Below are positions 1-11,400 of a stretch of DNA of 64,000 nt, piece after piece. The DNA comes from Hyposmocoma kahamanoa. Taxonomy: Eukaryota; Arthropoda; Insecta; Lepidoptera; Cosmopterigidae. The number at the start of each line of letters is the position of its first letter. Position 1 is the stretch's first letter. The stretch spans positions 4,989,800 to 5,053,799 of the forward strand of contig NW_020653200.1 in the NCBI RefSeq assembly GCF_003589595.1. The letters run 5' to 3'. The position numbers and the translations under genes were made by a program. Under the pieces are notes generated by a model, which was not told the origin of the DNA, did no database searches, and worked only from the letters and a program-made list of their open reading frames with translations.

Positions 1-225
1 GCCATCTTGGATTTAGAAATGAGTGCCATATTCGTAATGAGCATCCCTAAATACCTCGAAAAGGATACCCATATAGCATATTTTGAAAAATCGTGTCCGC
101 CATCTTGGATTTACAAATAAGTGCTATATTCGTCTTTCATCGACAAAACCGAGCATATCTGTAGGCACCTGATCGACAATGTCGGGCAAATCTGTAGGCA
201 CCTTTAACTTAATGATGAGTTAAGC
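1..225. repeat. Satellite-like dispersed repeat, copy 1
   Basis: The window opens inside a repeat carrying phrases such as GCCATCTTGGATTTA and a doubled ATCTGTAGGCACCT. Nearly the same roughly 190 bases recur at 62597-62787. In that second copy a unit of about 99 bp is present about twice, so this is a tandem-type repeat. The two copies stop matching after CGGGCAAATCT. The family is not recognised. The left edge lies outside the window. Confidence 0.7.
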
Positions 226-504
226 AAGATACAATTTCCCCACTTTTGAGGGAAATGTTATTCCATGGCATCATTATTTGTATATTTGTGTGCGTGCCGA
301 CGAGCGTAGTTACAAGTTGCTTACGCCTACATGAATTTGGTTTTTGCCTCACTTGTGACAGTTCGTTTGATATGAAACTATCATTCTATGCGTTATTATT
401 CTAAGGTTCTAAAACGATTTGGCATGGAAAATTGCAAACAAGTTACGAGGCCATCAATCAAAATATAGAAAATGTAAGATGGTAACGGAAATGACGAAAT
501 AAAG

Positions 505-1125
505 TTTCCATACAGAAACTGTGTCGGAGCACTGGCTTATCTAATGATCGCAACAAGACCCGATACCTGCGATTCTGTGTCAGTTGCATCCAAGTACTTG
601 AGAGAATCCGAGTAAGGAAGATATTATTGGTGTAAAGTGAATTCTTCGCTTCTTATAAGGAACTCTTGAAAAAGGTCTAACTTTTTATCCTAAAAGTAAA
701 ACTATAGCATATGACCTAATGTGCTACTCAGATGCTGATCACGGAGGAGATCCAGAAACTGAGCACTCTACCACAGGCATGGTATGCCTTTACGACGGCA
801 CTGCCATTGCTTGTAAATGTCAGAAGCAAACTTCAGTGGCTTTGTCTACGACGGAGGCGGAACTAGTAGCCGCAAGCGAAACGGCACAAGAAGTAGTACG
901 GTTGAAGAGGCTTTTAGCAGATATAACTAACACAGAAGGTTTGAAAGCAACTCTTTGTATAGACAACGAGTCTGCTGTGAAATTGTCATACAATCCGCCA
1001 TATGAATTTCACCGTCGAACAAAACACATTTGCTTGAGACACTCTTCTACATTCAAGAATGTGTATCGAAAGGAGATTTGATTGTCAAGCAAGTTGCAGC
1101 ACAACTTCAGCTAGCAGACATGTTA
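505..1125 (+). pseudogene. Ty1/copia-type retrotransposon Pol relic (end of reverse transcriptase to RNase H)
   Basis: An open stretch from 505 reads RNCVGALAYLMIATRPD, the region just after the copia reverse transcriptase. From 719 it reads CYSDADHGGDPETEHSTTG, then ALSTTEAELVAASE and LCIDNESAVKL, the copia RNase H signature. A frame change near 1040 is needed to reach IVKQVAAQLQLADML, the usual end of Pol. No LTRs were identified around it. The fragment is frameshifted and inactive. Confidence 0.85.
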
Positions 1126-1244
1126 TTGTTTATGTTTCAGTTAGCAGACAAAACCTCTATACGGACCAAGATTCAACGAGCAGTCTCGTAGAATTGGCCT
1201 TCGATCCAATTCTTAGAAGAAGTGTGGGTGTGAAGATTGTACGA

Positions 1245-1348
1245 TCAAGAGCACGTCAAGCTTAACACTTTGTACTTTGGACAGTTCTTATTGTAAGCGG
1301 TATAGAGTTGGATTTAAATCTGAAGTGTCAAACTTGACGTGCTTTTGA
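1245..1348. mobile_element. Short palindromic MITE (AGCACGTCAAG ends), copy 1
   Basis: TCAAGAGCACGTCAAGCTTA at the left is matched in inverse orientation by AAACTTGACGTGCTTTTGAC at the right. About 100 bp in all. The core phrase on AGTTGGATTTAA and the flanking TATAGAG recurs in inverse orientation in the copy at 3713-3823. A fragment (CCAACTCTATGCCGCTTACG) lies at about 1440 and a lone end at 5049-5074. No transposase is present; the superfamily is unknown. Confidence 0.65.
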
Positions 1349-1617
1349 CCTACCCTCTTGACCCAGTAATTGATACAAGCTTTCTACTTTACTATCGTTT
1401 AAATTACCTATATTTATACTATCTGTGAAAAACAACAACCAACTCTATGCCGCTTACGAAAATGAACGGGATATATCTAGATCTAGATAGACGCCGCAAG
1501 TGTACTGTACGTACTTCGCGTGCCTAAAGTAAATGAAAATCACTTACTTGCCGCTGCTACACTTCAGAACGTGCTCGACCGTTATCGTAGATAAACCACC
1601 AGTCGACAACGCGAAAA

Positions 1618-1713
1618 ATGCATAATTGTGCCATTATAAACTGCAAAAGCACCATAACTGTGGGAAAACGAGTAAACACGGACGTTTCCTTCCACGGGCA
1701 AGTGATTCTGTAA
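1618..1713 (+). pseudogene. Possible THAP-domain exon fragment
   Basis: ATG at 1618 opens a 31-codon reading frame, MHNCAIINCKSTITVGKRVN followed by TDVSFHGQVIL, ending in TAA. C-x4-C followed by VSFH resembles the start of a THAP zinc finger (C-x2-4-C, then FHxFP). The rest of the domain is missing, so this is either a first exon without visible partners or a relic. The match is short and the call is weak. Confidence 0.3.
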
Positions 1714-1983
1714 TCAGAAGATGCATAATTTATTTTAAAAACAATTATTTTGGTTTTGTACGAATTTCGAGGAAACTGATGTGCAAAGAAAGAAAGAAAG
1801 AAAAACGTTTATTCATTAAATTGAGTCACTGTACGCACTTAAATTTAATACTTAACACTAAAACAACAAATGCCTGCGTGATTTGAATTTAGTAAGTTTG
1901 TATAGTGGCGCAAAAGAAGAAAAGGATGCGACTCAGCAATATGTCTATCTAGGGCGAGACAGACGCTGATTTTCAGTCGTTTC

Positions 1984-2183
1984 AAGGGGTTTACTCTCGA
2001 TCTCCGTCCGACATCCGTCCGAAACAATTACTGTCAAATAAGTAATATTCGACAAAATTAAAAGACAAGTATCAAGTATGAAGCTTCATTCGCATCACGC
2101 GGCTTTTCATTTGGTCAAGTATTGCTTATTTGGCAGCAATTGTTTCGGACGGATGTCGGACGAAGATCGAGGGTAGACCCCTT
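1984..2183. mobile_element. Palindromic MITE (CGATCTCCGTCCGA family), copy 1
   Basis: The left end AAGGGGTTTACTCTCGATCT is matched inversely by the right end, with TIRs of about 60 bp that include GACATCCGTCCGAAACAATT. GTTTC lies directly outside both ends (1979-1983 and 2184-2188), a plausible 5-bp target duplication. It has no coding capacity. A second, shorter copy lies at 3111-3288. Confidence 0.75.
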
Positions 2184-2624
2184 GTTTCAGCGTCGGTTGA
2201 GACCTAAGGAAATGATACATGCTCTGTGTATCCTCTGCTTTATGCCACACTACACATTTAAAATACACGTGTGATACATGTATCATACAAAACTACTAGT
2301 AACTATACATAAATATAAATAAACATGAGACGTGAGTTAGGAACATCCGGCATCAAAGCATACGCTGGTTTTCTATCAAAAGATTTATCATACTTTTTCT
2401 AACTGCGAATTTTGAGATTGGCTGTCTAAGTGAGGAGGTAGATTGTTCCAGCATTTAAGATGCCTGATACCGGAAGCTACCCTCAAATGCTCTTGTTTTA
2501 TGGAATGGCGTTACCAAGAAAAAACTATTAACTCTGCGTGAATTATAGGAATAAGTCCGCCATTTTAACTTGTCATATATGTAGATAAGGTAGACTTTTG
2601 TATCTAACAACAGAGTGCATCAAA

Positions 2625-2663
2625 GTAGAAAAATGCAAAGTGAAGGACTTTGCATTTTTCTAC
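2625..2663. repeat. Perfect 17-bp hairpin
   Basis: GTAGAAAAATGCAAAGT, a 5-base loop, then its exact inverse complement. No target duplication is visible outside it, unlike the micro-elements elsewhere in the window. Function unknown. Confidence 0.7.
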
Positions 2664-3110
2664 ATAGTTTGCATATTAAGAATACCGTGTAGGTTTAGGT
2701 GTTTTGAATACGTTGTATTAATTTTTTTGAGGTAGAGAGAAGACAGGGACCGAAAACTGTATCCGCATAATTCAATTTTAATAAAAAAGAGATTCACACA
2801 TTTCTAATCTAATATCTTCACTGAGTAAATGACGAATTTTATATAATATCTTTAGTCGAAAGAGGCAAGATCTGGCAATAGACTCTACATGACTCACAAA
2901 TGCAACCGAGTGCATACCTCATATTTTGTAATACATTGCGGCCTTGACTTGGTATGATATATTTTTCATCCTTTGTTAATACGCCATGAATATCGAACGA
3001 ACGCACTTTTGTGTAATGCATTCAGTTTCGTGGTACGGCCGCTTGCACATTTCTTTGGCCAAATTTAACATTTAGTGATGTATACGTTTGGCAACACTGT
3101 TCTCGTTCAG

Positions 3111-3288
3111 GGGGCTACACTCGATCTCCGTCCGAAACAATTACTGTCAAATAAGTAACATTCGACAAAATTAAAAAACAAGTATATCGAGTATAAAGCT
3201 TCATTCGCATCACGCGTCTTTTCATTTGGTCAAGTATTGCTTATTTGGCAGTAATTATTTCGGACGGAGATCCAGAGTAGATCTCCTG
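3111..3288. mobile_element. Palindromic MITE (CGATCTCCGTCCGA family), copy 2
   Basis: It has the same interior as the element at 1984-2183 (ATTACTGTCAAATAAGTAA, then GAAGCTTCATTCGCATCACG) with partly degraded ends. The inner GACATCCGTCC block is missing from its left arm. Confidence 0.7.
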
Positions 3289-3399
3289 ATCAGTTTTGGA
3301 AATAAAAGGACGAAAATTATTATGACCTTAGCAATATTATAAAAATAATTCTATAATTCTTTTGTTATAACGTTTAGTAACGTTTCGTTTTTTTTTACA

Positions 3400-3442
3400 G
3401 TTTTGTACATCGAGTATATATTATATACTCGATGGTTTTGTA
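3400..3442. mobile_element. 27-bp palindromic micro-element with 8-bp target duplication
   Basis: The element at 3408-3434 is a perfect palindrome: CATCGAGTATATA, one central T, then the inverse complement. GTTTTGTA stands immediately on both sides (3400-3407 and 3435-3442). An 8-bp duplication around inverted ends is the mark of insertion by a hAT- or P-type transposase. No room exists for anything but the two ends. Confidence 0.7.
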
Positions 3443-3457
3443 GTATCTATTATCAGG

Positions 3458-3604
3458 GGCCTTACCATGAACTCTTATTACGATCCAGTTTAGGACCTAA
3501 AATGAATCGAAGTGAGACAGCGCTACATGAAGTGTATATCACCATCCCTCTTTTTTGTCGTTACGAACCTGTACTGAAATGTAATAAGAGTTCATGGTAA
3601 GGCC
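3458..3604. mobile_element. 147-bp MITE with perfect 24-bp TIRs
   Basis: GGCCTTACCATGAACTCTTA plus TTAC at 3458-3481 is repeated exactly in inverse orientation at 3581-3604. The interior is unique in the window. No clear target duplication. Superfamily unassigned. Confidence 0.75.
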
Positions 3605-3712
3605 GCAGTAGCATCTGTTATTTCGATCATTTTTGCAGCACGTCGTTGCCTCGAATGTTAGAATATAGTGAGCAAATAATTACGTACATCGCCGGATATG
3701 TAATACAGAGTG

Positions 3713-3823
3713 AAGAGCACGTCAAACTTGACGCTTAATACTTAAATCCAACTCTATGCCGCTTACGATTAGAACGGTCCAAAGTACCAAGTGTCAAGCT
3801 TGACGTGCCCTTGATTGTATGAG
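3713..3823. mobile_element. Short palindromic MITE (AGCACGTCAAG ends), copy 2
   Basis: AAGAGCACGTCAAACTTGAC on the left and CAAGCTTGACGTGCCCTTGA on the right are inverted. The interior carries CCAACTCTATGCCGCTTACG, inverse to the copy at 1245-1348. Confidence 0.65.
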
Positions 3824-4372
3824 TAATACAAAAAAAAATACCTATATTGCAAAGAATTAACAGTGCGCTGTCTTTACAAAAACCGAGTGGATCATATATA
3901 TGTGTTCGTTGCTTTCGAGGACGAATGTGGTCTAATTTATTCCAGCTAAGATGCTATCCAGATATGCAGAGTAGCAGAGTTAGAAGTCCAAGAAATAATA
4001 AACAAATCTAAAAATTTCACACGAGGTCGTCTTTAAGTAAACCTCCTCTGATTAATAAGATTTTACCATTTTTTGTCAGCAGAAACGTTTTCATTTGTCT
4101 TGGCATTCATCAATTTGATCACTTACCAACAGAAAACCATCTAGTAACATTAATTAAGGCAGTTGCAAGTTCATATATTGACGTGCTTATTCATTATTTA
4201 AGTTATTCGATAAGGTCTTTTATTACAAAAAGATGTTATGTAATAAGCTCATTTTATTGGAAGGACAATAATTTCAATATTTGAAGTCGATTAAAAATTA
4301 AAGTCTTAATTTTTGAAGTAATCAACATTTTTTAAAAACAAGTAATATGAAGGAACCTTAACCATTGTCTTA

Positions 4373-4652
4373 CAAATAAATGGACGACAGACGGGTCTAA
4401 TACAAAAACCATGAAATAAATGTCCCAATTCAACCTATTTAAACATAGTGACATGTAAAGGAATATGAAAAAGCTAAAACGTTGAATTTAAATTGTAACG
4501 TCATCGCAGTACTGTCTAATTTTGCTTGCTTCGCTGTCCGTCGAACAAGCGAAGACTAAAGCGTGAATGACGCTCTGTATACGATTTTAACGCCCTATAA
4601 GTTCGGACACTTTTTAGCGCGGACCCGACGTCCATATAATTGTAAGACAATG
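4373..4652 (+). mobile_element. hAT-like MITE (CATTG-CTTAC ends), copy A
   Basis: The left end CATTGTCTTACAAATAAATG and the right end CATATAATTGTAAGACAATG are inverted. The outside flanks ACCTTAAC and GACTTAAC match at 6 of 8 positions, a decayed 8-bp target duplication. This copy defines the family's left half (ends near AACGTCATCGCAGTACTG) and right half (starts near TTCGCTGTCCGTCGAAC). That division is used to read the rearranged copy at 42.6-44.5 kb. Confidence 0.7.
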
Positions 4653-4926
4653 GACTTAACTATCTTATTCTAGTTTTTTTCTACTATATTCTTATTACGA
4701 CTACTTGTAATCAAGAAATACTTGAATAAAAAATATTATATTTAGAATCGATTAATTGAATGAACTTACGCGTGTTTACGCGTATTCGGTTCAATCAATT
4801 GATTTAGAGCTAGCGGAAGGAGGTTTCCATCACTAAATAGTTCTTGTTGTGAGTTGTTGTAACATCTTATTGGGTGCAAAAAAGTGTGGCTTGGTTTTCA
4901 TACAAATTGCTGTGCTTGCGGCGTCT

Positions 4927-4986
4927 ATATAAATAATATACATAATATAATAATAATATAATAATATACATAATAATATATATATC
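4927..4986. repeat. AT-rich low-complexity tract
   Basis: Runs of AATAATATAATAATATACAT-type sequence ending in a short TA run. Simple repeat with no other content seen. Confidence 0.8.
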
Positions 4987-5408
4987 TGTCGGTCCAACAT
5001 AGAGGATGGAAGAGGGGTCCAAAGTATGTACGTGTACATACAAAACAAAGTGTCAAGTTTGACGTGATCTTGATTTATACAGAAATCGATTTTGAATATA
5101 TTGAAATTCAAAATATCGATATTTTTTACCAAAAGTAAAAAATACGTACTTTTCGTAATTCTCGTATTGTCAAATATCCAACAAATGATCGATTTCATTT
5201 TCCAACATTGTATTCGTGGATTCGTGTTCGTGGGCAACATTTCTCATGGTGTCGGCTCTCAATTTATTCCTGCGGTTGTCTTCACCCAATCTTCACAGTC
5301 TTCTCAAAGTTTTTACGACAATGTTTATAAACTATTAAGCCTTTGCCGGCAAACAGGTAAAATGTGGTAACAGAATATATGTACCTATATAATTTATAAG
5401 TTTTAAAA

Positions 5409-5499
5409 ATGTACGTGTTTCGGGAGGGTCAAATCGTTTTGAAAGAAAAATATGGCTCGAGCTCCACACCGAAGGAAAGGATTTACGTAAAACCTCCAG
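5409..5499 (+). CDS. RUSF1: RUSF1 coding exon 1
   Basis: Residues 1-30 (MYVFREGQIVLKEKYG...), charged and not conserved. The ATG sits in TTTTAAAAATGTAC. The donor GTACGC splits a Gly/Asp codon in phase 1. Confidence 0.8.
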
Positions 5500-8400
5500 G
5501 TACGCAAGACTGTTTTTCACTCGTTCCTTCCTTAAGGGCCTGCATATAGTTTATTATATTTTCGCGTATTTTCGTTGAAACAGATCAACCGAACGTGGTC
5601 GTGTGGGATGAAAAAAAGCTTAGTGAAGTATACAGTTGGCTGAAGCACATATTCTTGCCTCAAGGCTACCCAGACAGTGTGAGCCGCGATTATATTACAT
5701 ACCAACTTTGGGACACAGCTCAAGCATTTTGCAGCACCATTACTGGTAGGTTTTGAGACATTTTGGCAACAGACTACACCATCAAAATCATCCGCCTCTA
5801 TTAGACCCTTGCTGCAGTTAGCCTTCACAATATGTACCATTGACTTAAATTTACAGGCCAACAACATAACGACACTGGAGAGGTAAAACGTCTAATGGGC
5901 ATCTGGAAAATATTTCAGAAGACCGATTTAAAATTAATTATATAATTAATTTTCTAATTTTATTTGTTATATGGAAGAGCTGAAGCTTTCCATATTATAT
6001 AAATATATAAAGCTAGAAATCCTGACTGACATAGACTCTTAATGTAAAATTACTACCGAACACTCCCCTTAATTTTACATTAACTCTACAACAAAACACA
6101 AGCACCTTGGCTGAAACAAAAAGAAGTATAAACAAATGAACATACTTCTTAAAACTTTAACTTGAGAATCTTACATTAAAACAATTCAACATATGCTTGG
6201 TTTTGATTCGGATTGAATGTTGGCAAAGGCTTAGTCAGGAAAACAAGTAATTGATCAGCACTCACTACATACTTAACGGTTATAATAATACCTTGCTCTA
6301 CCTTTTCCCTTATAGACTTATATTTTTTTTACATGCTTAGATCTTTGGTGGAATAATTACATATCAATTTTATAGCAGCTTGGTTATCTATGCACAAATT
6401 CATACAGCTTGGGGACTCCCCCAAATATAACAAGAATTGTTTCAACCACAACATCCCTTTTGTGGCTTCACAAGCAGCCATGAATTCAACCTCCATAGTC
6501 GACTTGCTCAGGTGATTGGAATGTTGTTCATTACGAAAATATACCCAGTAGTTGATCTTCTAGACTCAGTATCACTGGCATAATTGGAATCAGAATAACC
6601 TCTCTAATTCGTCTAAAAATCGACATAAGGGTGTCTCTGTGGGTGTTTGATAATAATTTTATAATCAAAATTTATTTTTCATCATTTTTCAATATGGCTG
6701 TTATACAAACTTTTTGGTGGCAGATAAAAATTTGCTCTAATTCGACTGAAAATTAGCATGTAGGGGTCTCTATGGATGTTGAATAACAATTTGCGGTCAA
6801 AATTAATATTTCGCCACTTTTCAGTATGGCTGGTACACAAGGTACACAAGCGTTTTTTCACGGTAGATAAAAATTTCCGATCCAATAAAAATCCGACTGA
6901 AATCGGGTCTATACAGGTATTTGATAGTAATTTGCGGTCAAAATTTACTTTTTGCCATTTTTCAATATGGCCGTTATTAAAGGCATTAGGTCGTATATGG
7001 AGGCTCTATTATGAATACAAGATCTCACAATTGTGCAAAATGTAAGGCATACTTCCCAATATAGTGAAGCGAGTGAGATACTTAAAGCGTTGTTGTCTCT
7101 GTTAGATTCTTTTTTCATGGAAGCTAAACCAAAGAGAAGTATTTAAGGAAAGAAAATGCCAGACAATCGAACCAAATTTCTGGTCTCAACTAGGGAATTT
7201 CCTGTCCTGAGTGTGAATGAATGAGTACCAGAGTAACAATAACTCTGAGGGCAATATCCAGAATACCCTGACCAGAACCAACTTACCGGCCGGTCCCGAT
7301 CCCATCGTAGTTGGATATAGGGCTTGTAACAAATAAAATTAGAGTTATGATTTTTTTTCTTGAAAAAATTACTTTAAGACGGTCATCCGTAATATTTTCC
7401 AAATGCACATTAGACGTTTTTAACTTTCCAACGTTGATAAATTCTGTAAAAATATGGTGAACAACAATAAAAAATCAGCAAAATGTCAGCATACATTCTA
7501 TGCAGCTTGTGTAAAGTGATGTTTACTCTAATGAAGAATAAAACCAGAATTATTATTAAAATTACGGCTAAGTAAGGCTGTATAGACCGTAAAGAGTGAA
7601 ATAGACCAGAGTAGGTTTACTGAAAATTTCCTAGAAATAGTTAAATTTCTGGTTTGAGGAGCCTGATAAATGCAAATGATTACAGTCGTAAGTTCCTGTT
7701 CTTCGTATATAACCGGGTTTTAATTATATATTATAACAAAACATTGTTTCCTGTGAGTAATGTAAATTGATTCCGAGTTTATCTCATTATTTCGCTTTGC
7801 AATCACAATGACATAATATAATAAATGGATTGAGAAGGTGACCAATGTCGTCGTCATTACTTTGTTATGCTGCAATTGTACACAAAATTCATTAATTTGC
7901 ACCTGAACCATTTCCTGCAATTTATATTTACAATAAAAAGTTTAGTTTGTGTGTCACAATGCCACTGTATTCAAACTGCAAAATAGAAGTTTACATACAC
8001 TCGGAAACCAATTTGAATGCACCACACAACTGATATCTGCTAGTGTAATTTGCTACCAAAAGAAGGCTATGTCGAAACTGAACAGAAGAAAATATGATTT
8101 TTATTTGAGACCTGACTTAATTTAAATTGTAAGTTACACTACATTACTAAATTTTTTTTCTCCAACTTAAACAGAAATGGAGTTCTCTCGTTTCCCTTAT
8201 GCACATAATGTCTAGGTTTTGTGAACTTTGTTCCTAAAGGCTATACCCATGTAAGGGAACAAAATATGCCCCTGACGTTATAAGCAAATGAATATATCCT
8301 ATGTATTGATAATATAGCTAGTTATTAATCTGCCAAGTTTTATCTTATAATTATTGACAGTTTCCTTGCAATGTCACTTGAAAGTTTTTTCTACTCTTCT

Positions 8401-11400
8401 AAATATCTTCAAAACTACTGGTCCGTTTCTTTTGTGATTAACGTATGTTGTTAATGGCATGAAGAGGAATAAGTTCGCAAAAAACAAGACGTCTCTAGGT
8501 CAACATTAACTTGGTCATTTCTGATGTGAAATATTTCAAACTTTATTTTTTGACAATTGTGAGTTAGCGACACCCACCATTTTTTTTACACCGATGTGAC
8601 ACCTCTTTCCGTACAAATATATATTGGTCTGAAATCAATCGGCTTGGAGCAACATGGTGTTTTTTTAATTTTTGAGTATACCGGCCTAGTACATCACCAA
8701 GGTATACACACACGTACTACGAGTATATTGATATTTTATACAAATCTTCATTATTCTACAGATTATTTAAGCGTACCTATAGTCCGTTATGGAATACATT
8801 CTAGGGATTGACTATCCTGAATCTACATTAAAAGTTATTTTTAAAATGAAAATGTTGTATTTATTAATCAACATTACAAACGTAAAACCTCTAGCTAAAT
8901 AAGCTATTTACAAGATATTAATTAACCCAACAAATGTAACAAAATAATTTCCGACATAGTGCAATTGGTACAAATAGCAACACACCGAAGTGACCATCTT
9001 CGGACCTTATGTCAACGTCAATAAGGTGAACGAATGGTCAGCAAAGTGTGTGGCCGATGGTACAGTCGGCTACAAAAAGATTTACCTATTTCACCCTTAT
9101 CAGTCATAAGATGAAAGAATGGATACATATTATACTATAACATGAAATAAATCCTAATCTTCGTCACTATCTACGTTTATTGTGACATTCGTGTCATTTT
9201 GAAAAAGTGAGCTCAACTTTTCATTGGGCCGTGGTATTTTCGACAAGTACCTACCATATGATAAATAGTATATAACAGCTGCTACGTGAGAACAGCAACC
9301 TACTGTTCTTAGACCATTTGCACATTCACAACAATACTGTTCTATACTATTTATTCCTAAAACCTGTGGGTTATATTTTATAAAACATTTATACACTTTT
9401 TTAGACATATGTCGAGATTGAATCTGTACTTTTAAAATAGAGGTTTGTTCCTTAACGTAAGCCATATTTAAGGTACCGTCTTCATTGAGGACCTCCCCTA
9501 AATAGCAAATAGCCTGTCCGAATTGATATGTTCCTGTACATAATACTTTCAATTCAGTTTCTGTCAGTTCTGGGAAATCTTTGACGGAATTAGATGAAAA
9601 GCATTGAAAGGGAAGTTATAGTTACCGACAAATACAGGCTATTTGGTGTGCGGTTAAAAAAAAATTTTTTATTCATCTATTTTCTTGTATTTAACAACGA
9701 AGCAAAGGGAGAAATGTCATATTTTATAAACAAGAGAAGCGATGCCTTTTTCACTAAAAAATAATTATTTCTCGGGATTTGAAAGTAGGTATTGTAATAA
9801 CCAGCCAGCATTAATTCATCGAAGGTACAGGCAACAAACCTCATTCGGTAATCTACCAATCATATTTTTATTGAAACCTCTTTCAATACTGCTCTTATGA
9901 TTAGGCACCTAGAGTTTATTGAAAAAAACACCATGTTGCTCCAAGCCGATTGATTTCAGACCAATATATATTTTTACGGAAAGAGGTGTCACATCGGTGT
10001 AAAAAAAATGGTGGGTGTCGCTAACTCACAAGTGTCAAAAAATGAAGTTTGAAATATTTCACATCAGAAATGACCAAGTTAATGTTGACCTAGAGACGTC
10101 TTGTTTTTTGCGAACTTATTCCTCTTCATGCCATTAACAACATACGTTAATCACAAAAGAAACGGACCAGTAGTTTTGAAGATATTTAGAAGAGTAGAAA
10201 AAACTTTCAAGTGACATTGCAAGGAAACTGTCAATAATTATAAGATAAAACTTGGCAGATTAATAACTAGCTATATTATCAATACATAGGATATATTCAT
10301 TTGCTTATAACGTCAGGGGCATATTTTGTTCCCTTACACGGGTATAGCCTTTATTTTCTATTTTCCTTACATTCTTTACCTAATGTAATCTATACAGAAT
10401 GTTCAAAAAGCATGTTTCAGGTTGAGGAAATTATTAAGTCACAGAATACAGGAAGAGTACGAAATCAAATTCGCTAATAATTTCAATACAACAAAGTAAC
10501 TAAACTTTTTTGTAGTACAATATACAACACGTATTTTTTTCTTTTTTTAATAGGCCCGATTTGTCCCACTGCTGAGCAAAGGCCTCTCCTTCTTTTCCCA
10601 CTGCAACTGGTCTTGAGCAACATTTTTCCAGTCCTTTGAAAAGGAGTCCATGTCGTCCCCCTATCGCCGACGTGGTCTACTTCGTCTCCTTTTTGAGAAA
10701 ATACAATACAATTTATGATTTCTACAAACTACCTTTGTCATTAATATACAGAGTGTAAATTTGAGACGGGGCAGCAAGGCCAGCTACCTTAATCGTTGTA
10801 ATTACAGGAAAACGGTTCTAGAAGACTATCCATGAATTTTGAAGATATTTTGATTGGCATGCACAGATTTTGATAAAATGGTACAGTCAGCCAGATTAAA
10901 GGCAATTTTTACAAAACTTTTTTTTATGCCATCCGATCCGGTCTCTGGTAAGGATCAATAGTATCTATGGGACCAACTGAGGTAAGAGTACACGAAATAG
11001 CAGAAATCACAAAAAACTTTTACCACACATTTTAAATGAAAAGTTTTTGTTATAAACGAAACTGGCCACTACTCTACAAATAAAACTTAAGTAAAACCAA
11101 ATCATAATCATATCACTATTTTTTATATTTGGAACAGCTCTGTTTTGTTTTGTTAATGGAGAATTGTCACTTTTAAGACGATTTTTAATCAAAATGTTCT
11201 CAAGCGAGGAAACAAATTAATTGGAACACATGGTCCTATCAAATGGCCACCGCGTAGCCCTGATCTGACGCCCCTTGATTTTTTCTTTGGGGCTATGTAA
11301 AAAATTAAATTTATAAAAAAATACAACAGTGTTCAAGAATTGAAAGACGCACTTGCAGCAATTTTCAATGGAATCCATCTGAGTAGAATTTCAGCCGCTA

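Noticed and set aside
4986..5030. Another micro-element (TAGAGGATGGAAGAG between GGTCCAA repeats)
   Set aside because: The flanks match over only 7 bases and no second inverted end is present; too weak to count.
6601..6985. CRISPR-like array
   Set aside because: Units of about 145 bp, diverged, with no repeat-spacer pattern, in a eukaryotic intron.
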